Of a stretch of 64,000 nt of DNA, positions 14,954 to 27,320 are shown piece after piece. A program made the position numbers and the translations under genes. Positions within the stretch are counted from its first letter, which is position 1. The number at the start of each line of letters is the position of its first letter. The stretch lies in assembly GCA_900074885.1 (NCBI GenBank), contig FJUW01000033.1, positions 821,041-885,040 on the forward strand. The letters run 5' to 3'. The DNA is from Rhynchosporium graminicola (Eukaryota > Ascomycota > Leotiomycetes > Helotiales > Ploettnerulaceae). The notes beneath the pieces were generated by a model that had not been told where the DNA came from, searched no databases, and saw only the letters and a program-made list of their open reading frames with translations.

Positions 14954-15135
14954 CTGCGAAAATTGTCAGGCAAGTTTGGATGTATTGAATGTACTTGGAG
15001 GAAGTATGAAGGAAAGATATGAAGACTGATGCATGCGCAAAGAATGGAGTAATGTGTGTTGTGAGGAGTAAATGATGAAGGAGTGTGCAAAGGTAGATGA
15101 TGTGGTCAAGTTATGAGTCAATTGCGTATTCATAC
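14954..15135 (-). other. Probable 5' UTR intron of the DEAD-box helicase
   Basis: On the minus strand a GTATGA donor lies at 15135 and a TTTTCGCAG acceptor ends at 14954, with CTGAC just upstream of the acceptor; the intron would be 182 bp and end 37 bases before the ATG. Further GTAAGC/GTAAGT donors near 15397 and 15632 and a CTTGCAG acceptor near 15169 suggest additional leader introns. RNA evidence would settle it. Confidence 0.45.
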
Positions 15136-16428
15136 CTTCGGAGTGAAGAACTGTCTCAAAATTATCTGCAAGTGAAGTGAAGTCAGTAAAGATGAGCGGA
15201 GATGAGAGAAGATGACGAAGAAGTTGATTGTAAGGGGTAGGTAGATTGAAGTTGGAGATTGTGAGGAATGCAAGAGTGAAACTGCAAGAGGTGACTTTTC
15301 GCCGCCAAGTTACAAGACCGGTCTCATGATCAAGGATGCTTTCAAGGCAGTGTTGAGGCAGGGGAGATGTCAGTGAAGAGGAGGATGGCAGCTTACATGT
15401 TTGGTGTTGATATGTAACACGTTATTGATTCTGTGGTTTCGGTCTGCAGAAGAAGACGCGTTAGAAATGAAGCTCAAGATTGAGATATGAAGCAGTCAAG
15501 GTAGTTGAAGTGAAAGTGCTTCACGTCTACTGTGAAGCAAGCAGTGGTTGCCGGTGGAGCCAGGAGGGAGTGAAAGTGTCGCAATCTTGAGATTCCAAGC
15601 TCGATTGTTGACATGAAGATGAGGGAACTTACTTCGTGATCGTGAAGAGGTCGAAGGATAGGAGGGTACCTAAACCTGCGAAAGCTTATGGAGAAGGGAA
15701 AAGATGGCGTTGAAGGCAACGGGGGTTTGGAGGAAAAAAGGTGTCGACAGGAGGGCGAAGAAAGAAGTTATATAAGAACCTACGAGATGGAATTCCTTAG
15801 CGTAGAGAGCTCATTCGGCCGCCTCCTCAAAGTCCAATTCAGGTTGCAAGACCCCTGTTTTGTGGGGGTTTGATAGCTTGCTATGCCTGTTTAAGTATAG
15901 GCTGACAGAAACAGAAGGTACGGGAAGAGTTCCAGAGGGGGAAGACCTGGTTTCGTCTGGCAGGCAGCTTCCTTACTCCTAATCATACAGCAAAGTGATC
16001 CTCAAATCATAGAAAAGGCCAGAGACATAGCTGTGAGGCAGTGCAGATGATGAGAACATATAGAATAGCAAGCATAGATACAAGAATCAAGATGATACCC
16101 AATACAACTACTTTCCCTCCACGTTGATACTTTAACACAACCATGTTGCTAGTCAGCTACTAAGTATGACTGACATCTATGCACTGCTAAGGCCCGAGGG
16201 AATCATGAGGACGCATATCGATTCAAAAGAAAGAGGTACGATACGCAATAGACTTTCTCCAATCTGCAAGCTCTTCCATGATGTGGTGATGGAAGAGCTG
16301 CGGTGGAAGGCCAATAGAAGGAAATCTCGCACTCAGCCTTCTTCCTTACGAACAACACCACCCAACTTCTGCAGATTCAATCTTAAACTTCAAGCCGATG
16401 AAGTACTCCATGGCGCTGAGCATCAAAA
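15136..16428. other. Helicase upstream region, no supported gene
   Basis: This holds the leader and promoter of the helicase gene on the minus strand, with GAAG/GATGAG-rich purine tracts. Beyond about 15900 I see only short, unconvincing frames. Confidence 0.45.
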
Positions 16429-16841
16429 ATGCAGAACATTCGCCGGTGCATCAAAACGACTTCGCAAAGCTTGAGCCATCCTGCCTCAACTTCCTATACG
16501 CCTCCTTTTGCAAGTACGATCAAGCTTCAAGACGGCTACACCAAGGTAGAGATATATGCAGGAATATCACTTCGACTGCGAGAATACACAGCGCTTCACC
16601 CAGGGAGAGATAATGCCGAGATCAAACATCACCAGCGTCACCTTGTGAGAGCCAACGCTGACCTCAGAGCCAGACAGCTACACCGAGATATCATCCTGCA
16701 AAGAGTGCAAGACCTAGTATCAGTTCAACGCAAGTAAGAAACATCTGCTTGCAAAGGATCCTGCTAATAGGACGACCCAGCATCGTCAACACCAACAGCC
16801 TCCCCTCACGCATATCAATCTCGACACCATAAACAACCCTT
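16429..16841 (+). CDS. Candidate hypothetical gene with one intron
   Basis: I do not recognise this product. The frame from 16429 to about 16735 encodes a charged, helix-prone stretch (KVEIYAGISLRLREY, HHQRHLVRANADLRARQLHR). It is followed by a good intron: GTAAGA donor, TGCTAAT branch site and ACCCAG acceptor at about 16781. Splicing extends the frame by about 17 codons (NIVNTNSLPSRIS) to a TAA. The start is uncertain and an upstream exon is possible. It may equally be a relic or a non-coding transcript. Confidence 0.25.
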
Positions 16842-17963
16842 CAAGCTCCTCATCCTCCCACAGCCCATACCACGAACATAACCTCTCACAGAAGCATATA
16901 AGACAAGCGAATGAACACAAAGACATCATACAAACAGTCCTCGGGATTTGCGGTTCTGCGTCCAACTCACCTTTCCCTCATATATCTCGAGCTCCAAAGA
17001 CCTAACAAAACAGGTGCAGACATTTTCCTTTTTATTTCTTGAGTTCGAACTTCTTAAAAGTTTTTCTATTAGATATTCGAGAGAGTTCCTTATGCTCTCG
17101 CTTCGAGAGTCAACAAAGACCCTGAAAAGGGGCCCAGGAATTTCATTTCTCGACTAAGTGAGGATTTAAGGCGCTCGAGCCACTATGCGGTCTGATGAAC
17201 GGACCATCCCGAATGCCATTTTATTTGAAAGGTGTTGTTTGTGAACTGCAGATATTCCATGAAGTTTCATGAAGACCTTTCATGCCGGCAGGATGAGGAT
17301 GAGACAGCATTGCTCAAATAATTTGCAGCCAAGATAGACAAGTATCTTAAGAGTTTGCTGGGATACAGAGCGCGTAGTATAAGTTTCCAAAAACAGAACA
17401 GAGACCAGAATGAGAGTCGTGAGGGTTTATTGTTAGATATATGTGTCAAATATTTGTGCGATGCCCTGAATTCAACAACCCACTCTGTATCCAGAATTCT
17501 GCATCCTGGATACTGCCAGTCTGCCAGTTGAAGAAACGTAGGCAATATGCTGCATATCCTGAGCGTCCTTCCCTGTGCTATTCTATGTGAAATGAGAGCA
17601 ACGAAAAAAAAAAACAAAAAACAAGCCTATCCTGTTTCTTATGGCATGCCTGGAGTCAGACACTCGCTTGATCATCTACTTGATGGCATATACACAGCTT
17701 TGGAGGCCATGTGGCCGGTCTTCTCTCCTGTAGTCACAGGAAGTGGGATTGGCATACCCTCCTCAGAGGCCCCTGATATAAAGATATGGAAAAATTTGCA
17801 AATCATGCTGGCAGAGCTCAAACAGATATAGACTGCTGGTAAGGAAGCTCATAACATGCACTTTATAGAAGAAGTATTGAGAGCAAGATCGGGGCCGCTG
17901 GAGAACTACTCTAGTGCCCTCGGTCCCGGTATCAAGGAAAATAAGGAGATCGGAACCGCCAAG

Positions 17964-17997
<34 letters not shown>

Positions 17998-20254
17998 TTT
18001 TGCCGACGGAGTCATGGCTTATTGCTCTCTTTTTCATGTTTCTCCTTTCTTCATCTGAGCGAGCTTCCATTGTATTCGTTTCCCCCTGTCTCGTGAACAT
18101 TGATCTCTCCTCTCATACAGAACGTGGCATTCTTGGCCCCGAAGCAACAGGGAGTCATTCCAACACCACATTTCTAATCATCACATTAGCAAGAACGTAA
18201 ACTTTCCGCTCTGCAAGCACATTGGAGACCAAATACTCCCAGAATTCCGATCCCCGAAGCTGGATGTTTAAGTTGCGATGCGTGGCATGCAACGACAATA
18301 TCCATCTCTGCCTTTGCACATGTGTCAAAATCTTGCCCCGAAGAGGAAGGGGAAGATTTCGACAAGAAACACATATCTCGATGATCCTAGGCAAATTCCT
18401 GATTAGCTAGGTGCATTCTTTCCTGGAAGGACACCATAGTTCGCGGAGCATACCTAGGTTAAAAAGTGTCCGACACCTCAAATGCTGAGCAGACATCAAG
18501 CAATCCTCTGTTAACACGGTATTGTGATGGAAGCTGGGCAGTCCTAATTCGGACTATTTCGAAGGGACGGGACTACTCCTGTTTGTCATGAGAGCATGCC
18601 TGCCGAGAAACGAGTAGAAGTCGTTTTGCGTAATTAGCTTCTGCAAGTCGTAAGCCGCTTGAGGTATCCCATTCACTTATTTCGAGAAAGGCGCAATGAA
18701 CACATATGGAGCATTTACCTACTTGCAATCCCTGGGTCAGCACCTTCGAGCATGACTGGGGCCGCCATCGTGTCCACAGACAATACTGCAGCGTGCTTAC
18801 TATCGAGCTCTGGCTTCTGGGAGTCGAATCGACGAACTTGATCTTTGGAAATTTCGATTTATTTGGAGATGGATCATGGAAGCTGCTATCAGCGAATACC
18901 AACCAGAGCCTCAGGAAGCCCACGTTCTGAATTCTATATTACTCCAAGGGGGAGGTTGGATTTATGAGTAGGTCGGATGATTTGCCATTCAGGAACATAT
19001 CAACCCCTCTCGTGGCGAGCTATTCAACCCAATTTCTTCCTTGGAGGTTGTGGTTGCTCACTGCTTATCGCTCCAACTTCGTCGTTGACGTCGATCCGAT
19101 TCATGATGCGACAGGAGTATCGTGCCCGAAGAAGTCTCCAAGCGAATTTACAAATCGTCAACTCATCAATCAGCCGCAACTAGACGAGGCCGAAACCTCT
19201 GTCCATTTATTTAGGGCTGGGCATCATCATTAACTGCTATTCTTCCACAATGTCCGGTCTGATCAAAAGATACCCGAAGCTGCTCTTCCTTGTAGCATCT
19301 CGCTGATGTCGAATTGCTCGCCTGCTGGCGTGCTGCCAAGCCAATTCGAAGCCGCAAGACAAACAGACAGACCAAAAAATTACTATCCATCCAAATATTC
19401 TTCTCACCACATACCGTAATCTCCGCATCACCCCGCCCCCCCAAAACGCGAAGCCATTGGCGAAAGCCATTCATAATCAAGATCCAGTATCCATTAACCA
19501 AGAAGCCGTGTCGAAAATGCAAATAACACAGAGCAACCTAGGTGGGTAGGTAAAAAGGCGGACCACAGTAGCAAACCACGAAATCTACCTCCTTCGATAA
19601 TTCGAAGATACCGTATGCTATGCCTACTCTTCTGACCAAGACTTGTACATGAGCGGATTGCTCTTGATTACCTTGGATATTTCCTTACCTAAGGTGAGCA
19701 TTCTGATTGTTCCGCCTCAAAAGACTTTGCCGGATGTCCATGTTGATCTCGCTTCGATTTGTGACATCCTGTTTCCGCATGCTTGGGGATCAACTGGAGT
19801 GGTTACCAGCGGATTCTCTTCCACATGGTAGGGCTTAGAGGAGAAGACTTCTTAGGGGCATTAGTGAAACAATCGTTGAGGGTCGAGGCGGTACTGGTAA
19901 GTTATTTTTCAACCGGTGATCCGTTTGAAGAACCATCAGCACTGTGTGCCCTAGGAGCGTTCTAGACACAGGGAGAGCTCCGTGCCAAGTTTACAAATAA
20001 AGTCACTTCATGTTCGCACAACTTCAGGAACCACACAAGTTCCTCGAATAAAATACAGAATCAAGAGATTCTAGCAAGGGAGATCTCAACCACCAAGAGG
20101 TCCCATTCCCAATGGCCGCGTTGAGATCCCAATACTGTACAAAGGCCAGCCCACCGCGCCAGAAACGCCGCCGACCGTTTTCTCTCTCACTCTCTCACTA
20201 AATGCATGCTCGACCTGAGATCAAGTAGCGCAACAAACAAAAACATCTCTCGCT
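16842..20254. other. Gene-poor region
   Basis: No gene is supported across 3.4 kb. A (TA)n microsatellite lies at about 17965-17995 and a 9-base A run with A-rich flank near 17605. The rest is unique-looking sequence with short frames only. The right end is the 3' flank of the SF3a1 gene. Confidence 0.5.
17965..17995. repeat. (TA)n microsatellite
   Basis: About 15 uninterrupted TA dinucleotides are visible between CCT and GCTTTT. Confidence 0.9.
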
Positions 20255-21972
20255 TTACTTCTTATCCCCAAACTTTTGATGAATAGCCCTTATCTGCTCC
20301 TCCACATTAACATTCTGCTTAACATCCAACCTTCTGTCTCCCTTCTCCGGCGCCACTCCATCATAACTCGTCGCCGCCTTCTTTCTCCTCGCTAGCTCCT
20401 CTTCACTTAAAATAGGCTGGCCCGTCACACCATCAAACAAATCACTGCGCTGACTAGCAAGGCGTTTGAGGTTGTTGGCTACGTCTTGCGTGGAGAGATT
20501 GGTGGTTGAGTACCGGCTGTCGGCTTTGGCTTTTTGTTCTTTCCAGCGGGGATCCAGGAGCTCGACTGTGGGGAATTGTTAGCTAGGTTCACGGGAGGTG
20601 TGAGGGAAGGGGAGGGAAGGCAGACTTCTCATATGTTCCTCGAGCTCATTAGCTGGCATTGATGTCCTACAATTTGGACACAGCACCATATTCTGCTTGT
20701 TAGCAGCTCGGGCCGCAGCTCTCGGTACGTAATTCTCCTTGATCTTCATCGGTGCAGCGACACCCTTTGCTTCAGCTTGTTGTTGCTGGGCGCGTTGTCT
20801 AGCCTCCGTTCTCTCCCGAATACGCTGCTCTTCTTCATCCTCTTCTTCTGAATTAAGGGTCCGAGTATCCTGGTACTGTGGTTGGTAGGTGGGTTGAGGT
20901 ATTGGTGGAGGAGCCATCTGCTGTGGCTGTTGTGGGTAGGAGTTGTAGTAGTCTGTTTCCTCTGGCATAGCTTCTTCGATGCGCATATTATGCGAACTGA
21001 CGGACATCATAGCCTTCTGATCCAGAGAAGCAAATTGGAGTTCGGAGAGGGATGTCGGAGGTGGGAGATGCGCCTGGTCATCTGCTTCGGTGAAAACGAC
21101 CGTCTCGACAACGACAAAATCATGCCAATCAATCTGCTGGTACGATGTCTTCTCCTTCTCGGCCTCTTCTTCCTTCTTCGCCTTCTGCTCATCCTGAAAC
21201 TTGAACCATTCTGCCCTCTGCTTGGCCCGGCCCAGTACATGGAACTTATCCTTAACATTAGCCTCCAGCTCTTTGATCCGCAACTGCTGTACCTTCCCTC
21301 CCTCTCCATCCATACCGCCCGCTCTCAAAAGTGCCGTATACTGATCAATCAATCTCTGAAAGAAACTATGCAGCGTATGATTCGGGCGCAAGAAGTCAAA
21401 CTGATAGTTTCCGGTCTCCCTCTGCGATAGAGTAGTCATGAATTGCCTTCCATTCTTCGCCACAAACAGCGCCGTCAATCGCACGACCTCCAAATCCTGC
21501 GCGCTGATATTGGGCATTCGCGCAGAAAAATGGAACTCGGGTGGTTCTGGTGGTCCCTGTGGCTTCTCGGGTTCTGCTTCCACCTCTCCAGCTCGCCCTG
21601 CTGCGACGGCAGTTCCTCGTCCTTCTTTGATCTCGCTGAGTCGCCATAGGTAGTAGGCGTTGTATGAATCGTTGGGGCTGAGGAAGGAGAATTTCGGGTT
21701 GTGCTTTTCTTTCTCTCGGATGCGGTCTATGGCTGTGAGCTTGATTGTTTTGTAGATGGGAACTTGAGCAAACCTTCAAAGACATTGCCATTTCGTGCCA
21801 CGTAGCCTGCTGTCTTCTCAAGGATAGCTTGAGAATGTCAGCAGCGATTCAGAGGGAGTTTGTAGGAATGCGACGTACCTTTGATCTCTCTTGGAGGCAG
21901 CACAACACCGGCGGGAGCCTTTATTTCCTCAAGAGCCGCGATAGCATCACCATTCGTAGCTGAGGGGGCCAT
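20255..21972 (-). CDS. prp21: Splicing factor 3a subunit 1 (Prp21/SF3a120)
   Basis: This is a U2 snRNP component needed for pre-spliceosome assembly in the nucleus. Exon 1 (21879-21972) starts MAPSATNGDA and splices to AILEKTAGYVARNGNVFE. A second, about 47-bp intron precedes DRIREKEKHNPKFSFLSPND, together giving the first SURP module. The second SURP module is LTALFVAKNGRQFMTTLSQR...YQFDFLRPNHTLHSFF. A Gln/Pro-rich linker, a charged coiled segment and a CPNCRTSMPANELEEHMR zinc-knuckle-like motif follow. The last intron, with a weak GTCTGC donor near 20625, joins HMR to a final exon starting with ELLDPRWKEQK. The stop is at 20255. The C-terminal ubiquitin-like domain of animal SF3A1 is absent, as is usual in fungi. 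Confidence 0.92.
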
Positions 21973-22550
21973 ACTGTATGGCTCGGGAATTGTGGAAGAC
22001 GAAAGGTGGAGGTGGATGCGAATGGTTCGAATTGATACCTAGAGGTTTGAGCTGTCGCTAAGAAAATTGCAGCCTTGCCTCGACTCCACCAATTAAAGTA
22101 CTGGCCTCGTCCATTTTACGAAGAAAGAACATTTGCTCCTACAATACTCGAGAACCAACCGAGTTGATGTTTACATATTATGAAGTTAATGTTTCTGAAT
22201 ATCAACCTGGCTTTTTCCGAACAGAGAAGCAATTTTATTTCGCACACAGGAGGCAGATTGATTCGGACGTGAAGGGCATTAATTATTTCATCTCTCATCC
22301 CGCTCCTCCAATCTATGTTGTTCTGTCGTTTCTTTGGCATTATTTCATTAGCCAATACTCGGTAATTATGTTCGATGAGGGTATGTATGTCCCCCTAGCA
22401 AGCTCAAACGCCTGATCCATAACGATGTTCTGGCTCCTCGGGACGCCTTGCGTAATACAACAACCCCAATACCGCCTGTCAATTGCCCACCTCACTCCCT
22501 CTGATTACACATTAATGAAGACCAGCCCAGGTTCTGATGATCCCTGACGG
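21973..22550. other. Promoter of SF3a1 gene and 3' flank of SEC2-like gene
   Basis: Both neighbours are on the minus strand, so this gap holds the SEC2-like 3' UTR (right) and the SF3a1 promoter (left). No gene is seen. Confidence 0.5.
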
Positions 22551-24763
22551 TTACTCAAAAGCTCCTGGTATGGTAATTGAAAGCCTTTGCGCCCCTTCTC
22601 TCTCCACTTCCCCTGGCGATTCCATTTTGAACGACTTTGTTGACTGTACTGAACTCCTTACACTCTCAGGCTTTTCTGACTCATCTGAGACTTCCGGCAT
22701 TTCAAAAATCTCTCCAACGTTCGATGGAAGTGGCGAAGGACTCGGGGCTTCGATAACGTCTTCCGCAAGCGTCTCTTCTATGGCCGGGACTTTGCTCGCC
22801 CTAGGCGAGTTGAAAGTCACATCCACAGGTGTGATGTCTTTTGGTTGTATCCCCCCCATGCGTTCCAGCTCTTCGCTTATTTTCCGTTCTTGATCCTTTC
22901 TCTCCTGACTCATCCGAGGGCTTTTGGCGGAATCCAAATGGCCATGGTGAGGGGCAGGAATGACTCCACCCCCGACCCGACACCAGAACATCTGCTCCCT
23001 TAGTCTCACGCTCTCTTCCCAGGCCGCTTTCTCTGCCTCTTCATCGTCACATCTCCAGTGACCATCCTTCAATATCCGCAAGAAGCCAAGGAAATCACAA
23101 GTTGAGCGAACACGGCCAAGACAGTACTTGCATAGAGGGTACCTCTGCGCACTATCATTCTCACTGGTTCTGAACCTGTGACTGCGGATGTGGGCAGGCT
23201 CTTTTCTCGACTCTCCACAGAGGGAGCACGAAAATGAGTATGGTTTGGTGGAAGTAGGCATTGGTTCAACTACGAGGGAGCCTTCACAGACCGCGTTCAG
23301 CACCGTCCTTCTGGCAAGCCATGAAAGGCCTGGAGCGGCGTCTAGCCTCAACGTAGGTTCAATGTCTTCTGCTTGCACTCTCTTGTAGAATCTCGTGTCC
23401 TTTAGAGAGATTAATGATACTTGGCCATTGGTTGATCCATTGCTAACTGTGGATGCCGGTGTTGTTGGAGTTGCAGGAGAGGAACCTAGATTTCCAGCTG
23501 TGGACAAAGAGCTAGAGGATCCGTTCGCTTGTCCTGGTTGTGATGGGGCATAACCTCCGAGACCCAGTCCTAAACCAATGCTCCCATAAGATCCGCTAGA
23601 TACTCTGCTGCTTGCTGGAATGTTCTTGGATATTCTGATAAGCGAGGAGAAATCCTCGTAAGCTAATATATCGGTTCGAAGTACTGGTTGCAGGAGGTGC
23701 GTGAAACTTGTTGGATATGATGGTGAAGTAGCTTCGTAATTTGAAGGAGGCGCCTCAGTATCTAGAGTCTCATCGTCCTTGCTGTCGAATCTGCTCAAAC
23801 CTGGGGTAGAGGGGGCCGTCTGGTTCGTCTGATCGTCTCGCTCCTCCGTCATTTGTTCCATAACGCGTTTCAGCTCCGCCAATTGCTCTTGATGTGACTT
23901 CAACAAGCTCTCGGTATCAGCTAACTGGGCTGTCAATTGGTCATTCCTCCGCTGAACCAAATCATGATCCTTTTGTGCTTCTTCCCGAGCTGTAATGACC
24001 ATCTGCGCAGGTTAAAAATGAAACAATCTTCTCTTTGTATGACCACCAACCTTATTGGCCTCTTCGAACAGGGCTGTAGTCAAATTCTCAAGTTCCTGCT
24101 CGATCTCCTTCTTTCCCTTCTCGACCTCGGCTCTTTGTCTTTTCTCCTCTGCTATCGTGGCAAGGAACTTTGTTTTCGCGGATTCAGCATTTAATCTTTG
24201 AAGTGATACCTCACGAGCCCTCGCTGCGGCAAGCTCTTGATTTTCCTTCTCCAATTTTTGTACCCGCTCCAGGGCACTCTCCAGCTCATGTCGCGTTGCG
24301 GACAGTGTATCGTCGAGATTTGTTTGGTGATTAATTGCGTTGATAAGTTTATTGCTTAGAGTGGCAACCTCACTATCTAGGTCGGGATGCTGGGGAAGAC
24401 TGTTTATTCCACTGTCAGTTAATTGGGTCATCGACCTGCTGCGTGGATCTGGCAGTGTGCTCATATTTCCGTCATCGTCGCTGAATGGGCTACGATTCCG
24501 AGAAGGTAGGGCGGGCGCATGGGCAACGGCAGCTGTCGTGTGCAAGGCCGATGTACTTATTGATTTCGACACTGGGCGCGGTGGAGCTGGTGTGACTTTG
24601 GTCGAGCTTGTAGTAGAAGAATAGGATCGTAGATGCGAATGGGACCGTGGAGCAGCTGGGTTATGCTGCGAGAAAGCAGCTACCGGCATGAAGCTACAAC
24701 AGCATTAGCTGGAAAACGAACAATTGCAGAACATCCTACAGACTTGATCACATACTCGGACAT
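22551..24763 (-). CDS. sec2: Sec2-type Rab guanine nucleotide exchange factor
   Basis: The product should activate a Sec4/Rab8-type GTPase on secretory vesicles in polarised exocytosis. Three exons give 700 residues: an 8-nt first exon (24756-24763), 24051-24693 and 22551-24002. The first intron has a GTATGT donor, GCTAAT branch and TTGTAG acceptor and yields MSDFMPVAAF; without it translation would begin at the internal ATG at 24689. The Sec2p coiled coil spans about residues 95-250 (LSNKLINAINHQTNL ... LTTALFEEANKMVITAREEA). The second intron falls within the conserved FEEANKMV motif. A Cys-containing module (SCSLCGESR ... CKYCLGRVRSTCDFLGFLR) and Pro/Ser-rich tail follow. The coiled-coil motif is diagnostic; the downstream zinc-like module is an observation. 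Confidence 0.9.
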
Positions 24764-27320
24764 ATTGTATGATTGTCAAGCGGTTCGACTTGCGGACTTG
24801 ACCTCGGGATTCACTGGGAATTCCCTCGCCAGAGCCCTTCGGGCAGTGAAAAGCAACGAGCGAAACAGCGGGTTCTGCGGAAGCGGTTGATTATGATAAG
24901 CTCGAGAAGCGGTAAAACATTATCACAATAGGGGACGGCAGATCGATCTCGTCTCTCTCACGATCGTCGTCGAGTGGTTCGTAGATAGGTAATTATTGGA
25001 TTTGGAAGGTGCCTTAGCAGGAAGGTGCAGAGCAGAGCAGAGCAGAGCAGTGAAGGGTGGAGTGACGGCAACCTTTTAGACGGGATGGATAGTTTACGGG
25101 ACGCAGGAGACTGGGATTGGGGTTGGATGTTTGGCCTGGTCTTCGTACGGGTGCAGCTGCAGCTGCAGGGAATCTGACACTGACAAAGCTCGTCGTACAG
25201 TGGGGGAAAATACAAGGTCGTGAGAACATTTACGGAGAAGAAAGCAAGTACGGGTATAGCTACCTCTTGGCAACTTTTTGGAGATCGAGGACCGTAGACA
25301 GAACAGAGAGACATTCGAGATTAGAAGTCGTCATATCTTACGCGCAACAGGGATTGAGCAAGATTCAGAATTCGATTCAGCGAGGGAGGAGGGAGGAGTT
25401 GTTGACTCGTTCATACCTTGGCAAGGTAGCCGCCACACACGCCCACGCCTGAACCAGGCTTCGGACCACTGGACTTATCAGTATAAGTAAATGAACCTTG
25501 GTTTTCTCTGCGCGGCGGAGACGAGAGGATACTGAAAGAGTTACGAGCGTGTTGGTACGAATCCGTCCCAGTTGCCCGATCCCATGCCAGCCAATCCGGT
25601 ATTTAATTTCATTCAATTTCCTTGTTCTTCTTTATTATCCAAGATTGGTCGCAAGTAACCAGTAGCGAGCATTTCGATAAACCCAGCATTCCCCGTTCCT
25701 TAGATACTTATAGCCCGGCATGACCGATGATTGACAAAAGCTACCTACCTACCCAGGCTGTGCTGTGCTGTGTTTCCCAGCTGCCGTGTGCTGGAAGCTA
25801 GGTGCTGTGCTTTTTTAGAGTTTGGAGTAGTGGCGGGAGCCTGGACCACTCACTAACTCACTACTGTAATCCCTACCAGCTGATCGGATTTGATTGATCT
25901 AAGGTAAAGAAGATTGCACAATGTGATGGCAAAGTTGCAAGAGCGGAAAGATGCAGATGTGAAATGTGAGGATGTTCTCAAGAGATTGGATCCATCATCT
26001 CTACATGCAAGCAGCCTCACGACGTTCCGGAGTGCATTTCCACATTGGCCAGGCAGGGAGGGTACTTATTACTAAGTGCTACCAACCAACCAACCAAGAA
26101 CAAAGGCCCTTCAACTCCCCCAAAACCTCCATCCCGAACTTCCTCTCCTCTCCTCTCCTCTGACAGCCCCCCCCGCGCGCACAACCACGCTCACCGTCGC
26201 CGTCGCCGTCACCGTCACCGTCTTTTAAAACCCTCATCCTTCCCTCCCCTCCTGATCAAGTTCCGACCTAAATAAATAAATTAATGTACGATCTACCCGC
26301 CCCATCAATGCCTACCCATCATCATGCACTTGCCAACCTTTCCGGGTGTGCTTTAAGCTTATCCGCGAGCCCAGCCAGCGTCAATGCGTTGCATTCTGTT
26401 CATGCTGAAGGGATGTCTGGCTGCCACTGAAATGCGTGGATGGATGATCCTCGTCTGCGTGGTCTTATCACTGCATGTTATGCGTTTCGTATGAGCGTAC
26501 AGTACCTACATATCTAGTAACGAGTACAGCTAGGTAGGTATGGTATGTGTGGCTGCAGAGAAGTACACCGCGGGAGTTAGCGCTGTGTTTGTACGAGGGG
26601 ACGCGAGAGGCGAGAGGCGATGTAGGAGGTCGGGTACTTTTGGAATTCTCGTCTTAGTCGTACTGCGTTAGAGGGAGGGGATGGAGTACGAGAGTGTTTG
26701 CCGAGTAAGTACGGGATGCGAGAGCCTCGTATTTCTCGAGTCCCTAATGTTCGGCGCTAAGCTGGTCCTCGTATCGTTATTGACGTTGTTCTCGAGGTGG
26801 CTGCAGGGTGTTGAACACTGCCAGTTGGGGCATATTCGCTTGCTGCTGAGAAACGTGTCTTGCATGCTGGTTACAACAAAAGACGACAACATTTCGCGAT
26901 ATCGAGTTTGGACGAGCTTCCGATATTACTCGAGCCCGAGGAGAACAAAATTATCCCTACATGGAAGAATGCAAGTACGACGTCCTGGCAAGTGCTTTCA
27001 GTTGAGATTCTTTGAATTGTCTGCAAAACATGATTTGTTAATCTTTAATGGGAAGCTGTTCTCAAGGCTACATGGAGGCCATGTTTGTTTGTATACTTTG
27101 GATTCACGAGACTTCGACATTTCGCATTACGAAATTCGCCACCCAAAAACAAAATATCATTGGAAATGTAGATAGCAAGTGACTTCTGTCAAATCTTGCC
27201 AGCGGCTTCTAATACTATATACAAGAATGGAAAGTCGCAAGATTGTCGTTCTAAGCGAGTGTATTTGGTCCCATATCCCCGAACTTCTTCTCCGCGGGTA
27301 TCGTCTCTATTTCTCTCCAT
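24764..27320. other. Gene-poor region with simple repeats
   Basis: This holds the SEC2-like promoter, a GCAGA repeat near 25027-25050, an AGCTGC repeat near 25152, CCAAC/CTACC blocks (25740, 26085), a TCCTC run near 26145 and a CCGTCG/CCGTCA hexamer tract at about 26190-26222. The long plus-strand frame 26681-27175 has no recognisable domain and I do not call it. Confidence 0.5.

Noticed and set aside
26681..27175. 164-codon plus-strand open frame
   Set aside because: No ATG context, family resemblance or intron support; its composition looks random.
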